From: Pseudomonas paracarnis | GTDB taxonomy: Bacteria; Pseudomonadota; Gammaproteobacteria; Pseudomonadales; Pseudomonadaceae | Assembly: GCF_904063055.1 (NCBI RefSeq) | Contig: NZ_CAJFCN010000007.1 | Location: forward strand, 62,001 to 126,000 | DNA length: 64,000 nucleotides | Direction: 5' to 3' | Shown: piece by piece, positions 17,700 to 25,107 of the stretch | How positions within the stretch are numbered: position 1 is the first letter of the stretch | How the letters are laid out: every line of letters begins with the position of its first letter | Program-made: the position numbers and the translations under genes | Notes under the pieces: generated by a model | What the model was told of the DNA's origin: nothing | The model's input: the letters and a program-made list of their open reading frames with translations, nothing else | Databases searched by the model: none

Positions 17700-17722
17700 T
17701 TTTTCACAGCGAGGTCAGTACC

Positions 17723-18412
17723 ATGAACAGCAGCTCTCCATCGAGCCCATCAACTGGGCCCGATACCGATTCAACAAGCCTCAAGGGAGAGCGCTTGAAG
17801 CCGTCCGCAAAAAAGCCGTCGAGCTTTTACATGAAGCAGATGCGTGCGGGGCTGGCGGCGGCCGGTTATGTGAAACACGAGACTTGGGTGCTTCCCGAAA
17901 ACCGAAGCCTGCTCAAGCAAATGGAGAAACAGCTACGCCAACCGATCCTGGCTGGCTCATTCATGTCGGAGAATTTCATGAGCGCAGGTACTAACTGGAA
18001 TATCGATCGTCTTTACAGTGCTCTTCAGGCGCTGGATGACGTGACGTCCAATGACATTACGCTTTCTCTCGTCCAAGGCTCCGAGTCCAGCATCAAGCTG
18101 GAAATGAACGACTTTGGTGGCTTGCCGATTTACATCGCGGTGGTGGGCGAGCAAATCATCGTGGATACCGTCCTGGTCGACGCCGAGTCCATCAACGACG
18201 TGCCGGCCTTCAATGACGCCGTGCTGCGCAGCCGGGAGATGTTCCCGTTGTCGTCGATCGGTATCGAGTCCATGCCGAACGGGCAGGTGGTTTACAACAT
18301 GTTCGGTGCGCTCAGCTCCGACTCCAGCCTGACCAACATCGTGACCGAGGTGAAAACCCTGGTTGATAACGTGCAGCGCGCCAGCGAAGCCTTCGAACGT
18401 TTCTTCATTTAA
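17723..18412 (+). CDS. yjfI: DUF2170 (YjfI-like) protein
   Basis: 229 residues from ATG 17723 with GAGG eight bases upstream. The first ~35 residues are Ser/Pro/Thr-rich. The body (from LKPSAKKPSSFYMKQMRAGL) carries a basic helix, then an alpha/beta domain with NWNIDRLYSALQAL. I match it to E. coli YjfI (DUF2170), which also precedes a PspA-like gene. No enzymatic motif seen. First gene of an eight-gene rightward operon; role unknown, possibly a soluble partner of the PspA homologue. Confidence 0.75.
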   Translation: MNSSSPSSPSTGPDTDSTSLKGERLKPSAKKPSSFYMKQMRAGLAAAGYVKHETWVLPENRSLLKQMEKQLRQPILAGSFMSENFMSAGTNWNIDRLYSALQALDDVTSNDITLSLVQGSESSIKLEMNDFGGLPIYIAVVGEQIIVDTVLVDAESINDVPAFNDAVLRSREMFPLSSIGIESMPNGQVVYNMFGALSSDSSLTNIVTEVKTLVDNVQRASEAFERFFI

Positions 18413-18429
18413 TTATTCGGGAAAACCCA

Positions 18430-19128
18430 ATGACTCAGTCCATCTGGAGCAAATTGTTCACCGCGTTGCGTGGCGGTGCCAGCGAAGTCGGCGAATCGAT
18501 CGTCGACCAACAGGCCCTGCGCATCCTTGACCAGGAAATTCGCGATGCAGACAGCGCCTTGGCCAACGCCAAGCGTGAGCTGGTGAGCATCATGGCCAAG
18601 CACAAACTGGCGGCTGATCGTGTTGGCGAGTACGACGCCAAGATCAAAGACCTGGAATCCAAGGCGATGGCCGCAATCCAGGCCAACCGTGAAGACCTCG
18701 CCCTGGAAGTGGCCGAAGCCATTTCGACCCTGACCAACGAGCGGGACGTGGAGCAAAAGCAGACCACCGAGTTCGGTGGGTACGCTGAGAGCATGCGCAA
18801 AGACATCACCAAGGCCGAAAGCCGCATCAAAAGCCTGCGCCAGCAAGTGGACATGGCCAAGGCTCGCGACAGCGTGCAAAAGGCCCAGGTCAGTGCCTCC
18901 ATTGCCAGCGGCGGTGCCAACGGCAAGCTGGAAACCGCCGTCGGTACGCTCAATCGCTTGCAGGCCAAACAGCAACAACGCGCCGCTGAGCTGCAAGCCC
19001 AGGATGAGCTGGCTGAAGCGTCGACGGGGACAGACCTGGAACGCAAACTGCGTGATGCCGGCATCACGCCGAACGAAGGCAGTGCCAATGCGATTCTGGA
19101 GCGTCTGAAGCAAAAGTCGGCTGAGTAA
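18430..19128 (+). CDS. yjfJ: PspA/IM30-family envelope protein (YjfJ-like)
   Basis: 232 residues, almost wholly alpha-helical with long heptad-rich coiled coils (residues ~25-150 and ~165-205), as in PspA/Vipp1/IM30. The short amphipathic N-terminal helix is present (IWSKLFTALRGGA). The family polymerises on stressed membranes, related to ESCRT-III. It is the YjfJ branch rather than classical PspA: no pspF, pspB or pspC is nearby, and it is paired with the yjfI-type gene 17 bases upstream. Confidence 0.88.
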   Translation: MTQSIWSKLFTALRGGASEVGESIVDQQALRILDQEIRDADSALANAKRELVSIMAKHKLAADRVGEYDAKIKDLESKAMAAIQANREDLALEVAEAISTLTNERDVEQKQTTEFGGYAESMRKDITKAESRIKSLRQQVDMAKARDSVQKAQVSASIASGGANGKLETAVGTLNRLQAKQQQRAAELQAQDELAEASTGTDLERKLRDAGITPNEGSANAILERLKQKSAE

Positions 19129-19156
19129 TCAACGTAGGTCAGTTAAGCCTGCAACT

Positions 19157-19188
19157 CTGTGGGGAGGGAGCAAGCTCCCTCGCCACAG
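19157..19188. repeat. Short palindromic repeat inside the operon
   Basis: 15-base arms with one mismatch around AA: CTGTGGGGAGGGAGC / GCTCCCTCGCCACAG. I recognise the CTGTGG...GAGGGAGC...CTCCCTCGCCACAG type as a common short intergenic repeat in fluorescent pseudomonads. It separates the PspA-like gene from the rhomboid gene and could trim or stabilise the mRNA there. Confidence 0.7.
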
Positions 19189-19222
19189 TCGCAGTGCTCT
19201 TCTTTTGTATGTTGAGGTCAGG

Positions 19223-19783
19223 ATGAACGCCTTGAAGGGTTTCAAGACAATCGCAGGCCTGGCCCTCTTCATGGTCGCGCTGCAACTGCTCAATGTGGCG
19301 ACCGGTTACAGCCTCATGGCATTCGGGCTGATCCCTAGAACGGTGCAGGGTCTGTTCGGCATACTCTCCTCGCCGTTTTTGCACGCCTCCTTCGCTCACC
19401 TGAGCGCCAACCTGATTGCCTTTTTGGTCTTGGGCTCTCTGGTCATCATCGAAGGGGTCAACCGGTTCATCGCCGTCAGTGCCATCGTCATTCTGCTGGG
19501 CGGCTTGTTGGTCTGGCTGTTCGGTTTTTCAGGCGTACACGTCGGCGCCAGCGGCTGGGTGTTCGGGCTATGGGCCTATCTGCTGTCTCGCGCCTGGTTT
19601 CACAGAAGCTGGGGCAACCTGCTAACAGCCGCTGTTGTGGCTTTGCTGTATGGCGGACTGGTCGTGGGCTTCCTTCCGCGGCAGGGCGTTTCCTTCGAAG
19701 GGCATCTGTTTGGTGCGCTCGCCGGATTTATTGCAGCCAAGGTACTTCTATCCACGCCGCGCAGCGGGTTTAATGCCGGGTGA
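19223..19783 (+). CDS. Rhomboid-family intramembrane serine protease
   Basis: 186 residues, about six transmembrane segments. Start 19223 is chosen for GAGG five bases upstream. The catalytic dyad is visible: Ser110 in GASG and His161 in FEGHLFGALAG. The HxxxN motif of rhomboids is His59-x3-Asn63 in FAHLSANLI. It should cleave transmembrane substrates inside the inner membrane. It sits between the PspA-like and channel genes; E. coli yjf has no rhomboid at this place. Substrate unknown; the DUF1190 lipoprotein or the channel are testable candidates. Confidence 0.85.
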   Translation: MNALKGFKTIAGLALFMVALQLLNVATGYSLMAFGLIPRTVQGLFGILSSPFLHASFAHLSANLIAFLVLGSLVIIEGVNRFIAVSAIVILLGGLLVWLFGFSGVHVGASGWVFGLWAYLLSRAWFHRSWGNLLTAAVVALLYGGLVVGFLPRQGVSFEGHLFGALAGFIAAKVLLSTPRSGFNAG

Positions 19784-19855
19784 ACGCACTTGAGCATCCA
19801 GACGTCGAGGCGATGCTGTCGTCAGGATTCAAGTACCCAGGGAGCCAGGGGCTAA

Positions 19856-20890
19856 ATGTCGATTTTCCTACTGCTACGCATGTACGCCTCGTCCCTCTTT
19901 CATCGCTTCGGTTGGGCAGGCCTGATCGTTGCCTTGGGTGTCCACCTGAGCACCGCTTACCTGGGCCTGGTGTTGCTGGGCGAACAACACCTCACCGCTG
20001 CCGCCACGTTTATCTACTTCTATCTCACCACCACACTCACCGTCGGCTATGGCGACCTCGCGCCGCAGACGTCTGCTGGGCGAATTTTCGTGGCGGCCTG
20101 GGTCATGCTCGGGGGCATTGCGCTGCTCACGGCAGCCATCGGCAAAACCACCAGCAGTGTTATCGATGCATGGAGAAAGGGCATGAAGGGCAAAGGTGAT
20201 TTCACCGGCAAGGTCGGCCATACCGTGCTGATCGGCTGGGAGGGCGCGTCCAGCGAGCGGGTGATTGAGTTGTTGCTGCAAGACGAAACCTCGAACGACA
20301 ACCTGATCGTGATCTGCGATTGCAGCCTTGAAGAAAATCCGATGCCGGGCAAAGCAGCGTTCATCCGCGGCGAAAGCCTGTCTTCCACCGCACTGTTGCT
20401 GCGTGCCGGTGTGCCCGGTGCCGAGCGTGTGCTGGTGCGGACCCCGTCTGATGACCTGACGCTGGCCACCGTGCTGGCGGTGAATCAACTGAGCCCCGTC
20501 GGGCATGTGGTCGCCCACTTCAACGAAAGTGAAATCGCTGCACTGGCCAGCTCCTACGCCCCGCGCCTGGAATGCACGTCCAGCATGGCGATCGAAATGC
20601 TGGTGCGCGCCTCTCAGGATCCGGGCTCGTCGGTGGTCATCAATGAGTTGCTGTGCGTGGGGCAGGGCGCCACCCAGTACCTGATGAAATTGCCCGACGC
20701 CTTTGAGGCAACGTTCGGCGAGCTGTACACGCAGATGAAGGAGCGCCACAACGCCACCCTCATTGGCTATCGCGCCAAAGGTGTTCAGCAGCCGTCGATC
20801 AACCCGCCCAGTGCCACAGCGGTCAAAGGCGGCGAACTCTTCTACATCGCTTCCACTCGCCTTAAGGAAATCTTTCATGGGATGGCTTAA
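19856..20890 (+). CDS. Potassium channel with RCK-like cytoplasmic domain
   Basis: 344 residues. Two transmembrane helices (about 18-42 and 75-97) flank a pore loop with a perfect selectivity filter TVGYGD at residues 62-67. After a basic linker (WRKGMKGKG) comes a Rossmann-like RCK/TrkA-N domain starting GHTVLIGWEG at ~121. The usual glycine-rich nucleotide motif is altered (GWEGASSE), so ligand may not be NAD. AGGGG precedes the ATG. It overlaps the following DUF2491 gene by 14 bases. Likely a gated K+ channel working with the envelope-stress proteins of the operon. Confidence 0.87.
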   Translation: MSIFLLLRMYASSLFHRFGWAGLIVALGVHLSTAYLGLVLLGEQHLTAAATFIYFYLTTTLTVGYGDLAPQTSAGRIFVAAWVMLGGIALLTAAIGKTTSSVIDAWRKGMKGKGDFTGKVGHTVLIGWEGASSERVIELLLQDETSNDNLIVICDCSLEENPMPGKAAFIRGESLSSTALLLRAGVPGAERVLVRTPSDDLTLATVLAVNQLSPVGHVVAHFNESEIAALASSYAPRLECTSSMAIEMLVRASQDPGSSVVINELLCVGQGATQYLMKLPDAFEATFGELYTQMKERHNATLIGYRAKGVQQPSINPPSATAVKGGELFYIASTRLKEIFHGMA

Positions 20891-21551
20891 ACAGTTGATG
20901 GGGCTTGAGGCCCCAAAAGCCACTACCGACTCGAGCCGAACCGCCAGCCCAAGCCTGCCCGCCACCGGCCCTTTGGGCCTGGCGCCGGGCAAGGGCGTGA
21001 TGTTTGACACGACTCTGAAATTGCTGCTCGATGAAAAAACCAACGTGGTGATCCCCGGCTCCCAGGAAATCTGGAGCAACGGCACCATCGACCTCGGCCA
21101 GTCCACCTGGCTGTCGCGCTATTACATGAACGACGAAGATTATTGGTTGCAGGTGCACACCACCGGCCAGATAGCGGGCCAGGTCGAGTCAGTGATTCTG
21201 TTCAACTACCTGAGTTACGTCACCATCAGCAGTGAAGCGGAACTGAGCAGGCTTGCGGGCCCACAAAGCCTGATCGGTCTGCCGACCTACACCCACGACG
21301 GCGTCGAGTTCTTCCGGGAGTGGGGCAGCGAAGATGGCCAGACTGAATTGGTGGCGATGAGCGAACAGGTCATCAGCCCAGAAGCCACCTACAGCATCGA
21401 GCACCGTTCGATGCTATACGCCCGCGACACCGGCTTGACCGACCGCCGAGAGTTCCTGCTGTTCTCCGTCGAAGAAGATGCCGAAGGCACCATCAGCCTG
21501 AGCACATCCCTAGGCATTTCGCTGTACACCACCGACCTGACTACGCTCTAA
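20877..21551 (+). CDS. yjfK: DUF2491 (YjfK-like) protein
   Basis: 224 residues from ATG 20877, which overlaps the channel gene and has AAGGA upstream. MGWLKQLMGLE is an amphipathic N-terminal helix like that of YjfK; the body is beta-rich (NEDYW-type aromatic strands, ISEQVISPEATYS region). E. coli YjfK is of similar length. Probably membrane-peripheral. No catalytic motif seen. Confidence 0.75.
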   Translation: MGWLKQLMGLEAPKATTDSSRTASPSLPATGPLGLAPGKGVMFDTTLKLLLDEKTNVVIPGSQEIWSNGTIDLGQSTWLSRYYMNDEDYWLQVHTTGQIAGQVESVILFNYLSYVTISSEAELSRLAGPQSLIGLPTYTHDGVEFFREWGSEDGQTELVAMSEQVISPEATYSIEHRSMLYARDTGLTDRREFLLFSVEEDAEGTISLSTSLGISLYTTDLTTL

Positions 21552-21567
21552 AAAAAGGAAGCCGTCC

Positions 21568-21996
21568 ATGCTAGAAGCACTCTCCATCTCCCTCAACAAA
21601 GCTGCGGTGCTCGGCTTTGTCCTCTACATCCTGGGGGCTGCGGTACTGTTCGCGCTGTTCCAGTTCATCTACACCCGCATCACCCCGCACAAGGAGTTCG
21701 AACTGATCCGTGCGGGCAACACCTCCGCAGCGGTCGCCCTGGGCGGTGCCATCGTCGGTTTCGCCATTCCGGCCAGCAATGTGATTGCCTACTCGATCAA
21801 CGTTCTCGACTTCATCGTCTGGGCCGTGATCGCCGCCGTCGTCCAACTGCTGGCGTTCCTGCTGACCAGCCTGGTGCTCAAGGGCACGTCCGAGCGCATC
21901 AAGAAGGGCGAACTGGCGGCCGGTATCTACGTGGCCGCGGTGGCCATCAGCGTCGGCATGCTGAATGCCGCGTGCATGACGCCCACCTCGAACTGA
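21568..21996 (+). CDS. yjfL: DUF350 membrane protein (YjfL-like)
   Basis: 142 residues with four hydrophobic segments in two similar halves, as DUF350 proteins have. The charged TRITPHKEFELIRAGN loop lies between helices one and two, and SERIKKGELAAGIYVAAVA opens the last helix. Preceded by AAAAGGAAG. Inner-membrane, no known activity; in other genomes DUF350 co-occurs with the ATP-grasp enzyme found two genes downstream. Confidence 0.85.
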   Translation: MLEALSISLNKAAVLGFVLYILGAAVLFALFQFIYTRITPHKEFELIRAGNTSAAVALGGAIVGFAIPASNVIAYSINVLDFIVWAVIAAVVQLLAFLLTSLVLKGTSERIKKGELAAGIYVAAVAISVGMLNAACMTPTSN

Positions 21997-22014
21997 TTGC
22001 CCACGGAGCTCCCG

Positions 22015-22722
22015 ATGAAACGAAGCAAGTACGTCCAGCTGTCGCTGGCAGCGTCGGTCGCCATGGCGATATCCGGCTGTGGCCCAACGGAAAAAACCTA
22101 CGACCTGCAAAAGAAGTACAACTTCCAATCGGTACAGCAATGCGCCGATGAGAAACTTCCGGTAGACGTCTGCTCGGACGCCTACATGACGGCCATGGCC
22201 GAGCATCGCCGCATTGCGCCGGTGTATGACAGCCAGGCCGATTGCGACGCCGACTTTGTCGCTGACTGGTGCCAGCAAGACTCCACCGGCAAATTCATCC
22301 CGCGCTTGGGCGGTTTCGAACTGACCGCCGAAGGCCAGGTGACCCAATCCCAAGTCGACGCTGCCAATGCGCAAGCGGCCAACGCTCAGGCCAGCGGCGG
22401 CTCAGGCTTCTCCACCAGCAGCCTGCTGACCGGCTTGCTGATCGGCAACATGCTGAGCAACAACCGCAACAGCTACCGTTCCGAGCCGGTGTACCGCTAC
22501 CGCGATGATCGCGGCAACTACGGTAACTCGACGCTCAACCAACGCGTGTCCAATGGCGCGACCTTTGGCCGTTCCAACCAAGCCCGCTACGGCAGCAGCA
22601 ATTACACCAGCACGCTGCGATCTTCACCTAAGTCGAGCTCGGTTTCATCGGCCACCTCCCGCGGCGGCTTCGGCAGCAAAGCCAGCGCACGCAGCGGCTG
22701 GGGCGGCGGGTCGAGCAGCTAA
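22015..22722 (+). CDS. yjfM: DUF1190 lipoprotein (YjfM-like)
   Basis: 235 residues from ATG 22015 (GGAGCTCCCG upstream). A lipobox AISGCG makes Cys22 the lipidated residue. The middle has paired cysteines (QQCADEKLPVDVC, ADCDADFVADWC) that could form disulfides in the periplasm. The C-terminal third is low-complexity Ser/Gly/Arg/Tyr, ending GWGGGSSS. This Ser/Gly-rich tail is a conceivable acceptor for the modifying enzyme encoded next; that is inference only. Confidence 0.78.
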   Translation: MKRSKYVQLSLAASVAMAISGCGPTEKTYDLQKKYNFQSVQQCADEKLPVDVCSDAYMTAMAEHRRIAPVYDSQADCDADFVADWCQQDSTGKFIPRLGGFELTAEGQVTQSQVDAANAQAANAQASGGSGFSTSSLLTGLLIGNMLSNNRNSYRSEPVYRYRDDRGNYGNSTLNQRVSNGATFGRSNQARYGSSNYTSTLRSSPKSSSVSSATSRGGFGSKASARSGWGGGSSS

Positions 22723-22733
22723 GGAAACCGGCC

Positions 22734-23891
22734 ATGAAGAAGATCCAATGCGCAGAGCGTCATGACTGGAAACACACCGCCGAGAGCCTCGGCTTCCTGT
22801 TCCATACCATCGACGGCGAACCCTACTGGGACGAAAGCGCGTACTACCAGTTCACGCTCAAGCAAATCGAGCGCGACCTCGAAGACCCGACCACCGAGCT
22901 CCATGACATGTGCATGGACCTCGTCGCCCGCGTGGTCCACAGCGAAGAACTGCTTGAACGCCTGAGCATCCCCGCGCCTTTCTACGACATGATCCGAACC
23001 TCATGGCTCGAAGGCCACCCGCACCTTTACGGGCGCATGGACTTCTCCTACAACGGCAGCGGGCCCGCCAAGTTGCTGGAGCTCAACTACGACACCCCCA
23101 CCAGCCTCTACGAAGCAGCCGCGTTTCAGTGGGGCTGGCTGGAACAATGCATCGAACGCGGCCTGCTGCCCAAGCACGCCGACCAGTTCAATAGCATCGA
23201 CACCAAACTGCACCAGGCCTTCGCCCAACTGCAGGTCAACCAGCCGTTCTACTTCGCCTCGATGAAAGACTCGATCGAAGACAAAGGCACCACCGACTAC
23301 CTGCGCCTGGTCGCTGAAAAGGTCGGCATCGAATCGCGCCACATCGACATCGAAGACATCGGCTTGAACAGCGAAGGCCGCTTCGTCGACCTTGAAGATC
23401 GCTGGATTCCCCACCTGTTCAAACTGCACGCCTGGGAGTTCATCTTCCACGAACCCTTTGGTGCCGCGATTGCCCAGAGCGACACACAGTTCTTCGAGCC
23501 CGCGTGGAAATCCATTATTTCCAACAAAGGCATCCTGCCGCTGCTGTGGGAATTCAACAAAGGCCACCCCAACCTGCTCGCGTCCCACCTGGACACCGAC
23601 CCAGGCAAAGCCGTGCCAAAAGGCTGGGTGCGCAAGCCGTTCTTCTCCCGTGAAGGCGCCAACATCGAACTGCAAACCGCCGAAGGCCTGACCGTAAAAG
23701 AAGACGGCCCCTACACGGATGCGCCCTTCATCCTTCAAGAGTTCGCACCGCTGCCAAAATTTGGTGACAGCTACACGCTGATCGGCTCTTGGGTCATTGG
23801 CGACCAGGCCGCCGGCATCGGTGTGCGCGAGGACAATAGCTTGATCACCAAGGATTCAAGCCGGTTTCTGCCGCACTTGATCCTGGATTAG
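22734..23891 (+). CDS. yjfC: Glutathionylspermidine synthase-like ATP-grasp ligase (YjfC-like)
   Basis: 385 residues, matching the C-terminal synthetase domain of Gsp without its N-terminal amidase. Recognisable features: MDFSYNGSGPAKLLELN and YDTPTSLYEAAAFQWGW (residues ~103-140), NKGILPLLWEFNKGHPNLL (~263), and VRKPFFSREGANI (~305), the ATP-grasp lysine/loop region. Such enzymes join a carboxylate to an amine using ATP. The real substrate here is unknown: glutathione plus spermidine, or a peptide tail on an envelope protein. Last gene of the operon, 11 bases after the lipoprotein gene. Confidence 0.85.
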   Translation: MKKIQCAERHDWKHTAESLGFLFHTIDGEPYWDESAYYQFTLKQIERDLEDPTTELHDMCMDLVARVVHSEELLERLSIPAPFYDMIRTSWLEGHPHLYGRMDFSYNGSGPAKLLELNYDTPTSLYEAAAFQWGWLEQCIERGLLPKHADQFNSIDTKLHQAFAQLQVNQPFYFASMKDSIEDKGTTDYLRLVAEKVGIESRHIDIEDIGLNSEGRFVDLEDRWIPHLFKLHAWEFIFHEPFGAAIAQSDTQFFEPAWKSIISNKGILPLLWEFNKGHPNLLASHLDTDPGKAVPKGWVRKPFFSREGANIELQTAEGLTVKEDGPYTDAPFILQEFAPLPKFGDSYTLIGSWVIGDQAAGIGVREDNSLITKDSSRFLPHLILD

Positions 23892-23907
23892 GGACGTCTG
23901 ACGGGTT

Positions 23908-23955
23908 CGTTCCCACGCTCCGCGTGGTAACGCATCCAGTGACGCTCCGCGTCAC
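23908..23955. repeat. Second repeat family, partial copy (GTTCCCACGCTCCGCGTGG)
   Basis: Two small palindromes, CCCACGCTCCGCGTGG and GTGACGCTCCGCGTCAC, in tandem directly behind the operon. The same modular sequence recurs at 40938-41043 and 61056-61169. This copy has only the left half. Confidence 0.8.
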
Positions 23956-23986
23956 CCGCACGCCTCTCAATCTACACCCATAAAAA

Positions 23987-24008
23987 AGCCTGCCTTTTCA
24001 GGCAGGCT
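23987..24008 (-). terminator. Intrinsic terminator of the isochorismatase-family gene
   Basis: AGCCTGCC / GGCAGGCT stem with a 6-base loop, preceded on the + strand by six A, which is a T-run after the hairpin on the leftward transcript. It sits 21 bases past the leftward stop at 24029. Confidence 0.85.
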
Positions 24009-24028
24009 CAATACGGAGCATGGCAGTC

Positions 24029-24661
24029 TTAGCTCTGGCGAGCAGACAGGGCCGAGTAGCTGTTCATCAAATTGCGGTAGTTAGGAATCCGCTGGGACAA
24101 CAAATTCCCCAGCCCTTCGATGTCGTTGCGCCAGTCGCGGTGCAACTCACACGCCACCGAGAACCAGTTCATCAACTGCGCGCCGGCCTGCGTCATCCGG
24201 CTCCACGCCGCTTGCTGCACGGTGGTATTGAACGTGCCCGATGCATCCGTCACCACAAACACCTCAAAACCTTCTGCCAGCGCCGACAAGGTCGGGAACG
24301 CCACACACACATCCGTCACCACACCGGCAATGATGATCTGCTTACGCCCGGTGGCCTTGATTGCCTTGACGAAATCCTCGTTGTCCCAGGCGTTGATCTG
24401 ACCAGGGCGAGCGATATACGGCGCGTCCGGGAACATCTCCTTCAGCTCCGGCACCAGCGGGCCGTTAGGGCCTTGCTCGAAACTGGTGGTGAGGATGGTC
24501 GGCAAGTTGAAGAACTTGGCCAGGTCAGCCAGGGCCAGCACGTTGTTCTTGAACTCGTTGGGGGAGAAGTCCTGCACCAGGGAGATCAGGCCGGTCTGGT
24601 GATCGACCAGCAGAACAATGGCGTCGTCTTTGTTCAAGCGGTTGTAGGTTGCAGTGCTCAT
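24029..24661 (-). CDS. ycaC: YcaC-type isochorismatase-family hydrolase
   Basis: 210 residues. The cysteine-hydrolase triad is visible: Asp20 of LLVDHQTG, the Lys in the ARPGQINAW...KAIKATGRKQ region, and the catalytic Cys in AGVVTDVCVAFP (~118), preceded by the family's non-prolyl cis peptide. YcaC proteins form octamers; substrate not known. Monocistronic: own terminator downstream and a 446-base gap upstream. Confidence 0.88.
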   Translation of the reverse strand: MSTATYNRLNKDDAIVLLVDHQTGLISLVQDFSPNEFKNNVLALADLAKFFNLPTILTTSFEQGPNGPLVPELKEMFPDAPYIARPGQINAWDNEDFVKAIKATGRKQIIIAGVVTDVCVAFPTLSALAEGFEVFVVTDASGTFNTTVQQAAWSRMTQAGAQLMNWFSVACELHRDWRNDIEGLGNLLSQRIPNYRNLMNSYSALSARQS

Positions 24662-24763
24662 GGTTGAATCCTTTTTTGTTTAGGTTGGTTGGGCGTTGCG
24701 TTCAACATGGGCACAGATTAATGGGTAGGTGACGAGGGATAAATCGGGTGGAAGGAGTCTTAC

Positions 24764-24782
24764 TGTCAACTTAAAGTGGACA
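24764..24782. promoter_or_regulatory. Near-perfect dyad upstream of ycaC
   Basis: TGTCAACTTAAAGTGGACA: 9-base arms around a central A with one mismatch, ~103 bases upstream of the leftward ycaC start. It could be an operator or the relic of an IS end (some IS families end in similar sequence). The rest of 24662-24911 shows no gene. Confidence 0.35.
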
Positions 24783-24911
24783 ATGGTTAAGGCGCGATTT
24801 CAGGCCTCAGGTCGCTGCGCAGAACAGGAATGAATTGTCTGCCTCAATGACATTGATTGAAGGGTGGCCAGCAGCTGTTGGGTAATTGAACTGTGTTTTA
24901 CAGGCATTAAA

Positions 24912-25090
24912 AAGCCGGCTTGTGGCCGGCTTCTCGGGGACTGCCTCAGCTTGTTTTTGACAAGCCTCACCAGCCTTCAAATCGCTCAGCCCACATTGCG
25001 TCGGGCTGAATAGTAGGGCATCCGCGGGAACTCCTCCGCTTCGCCAGCAGGGAGTCAGCTAGAAGCGACCCCTGCCAAATGTGCGGCGCA
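24912..25090 (-). ncRNA. Candidate structured small RNA or long 3' UTR ending in a strong terminator
   Basis: On the leftward strand this gene-free stretch holds several successive stems: GCAGGG/CCCTGC, TCAGCCC/GGGCTGA with a 10-base loop, and GCTTGT/ACAAGC. It ends in a terminator AAGCCGGC/GCCGGCTT at 24912-24932 with a T-run. A TATCAT -10-like box lies near 25092-25097. It starts just past the S24 repressor stop, so it may instead be that gene's 3' UTR. I do not recognise it as a named Pseudomonas sRNA. Confidence 0.4.
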
Positions 25091-25107
25091 TGATACCCAC
25101 ATTCACT

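Noticed and set aside
19780..20199. 139-codon frame starting at the rhomboid stop
   Set aside because: It is out of frame with the clear K+ channel gene, whose filter motif and family match decide the frame.
17723..23891. Classical psp (pspABC/pspF) locus
   Set aside because: Only the PspA-like scaffold is shared; no PspF, PspB or PspC homologue is present and the gene set matches yjf instead.
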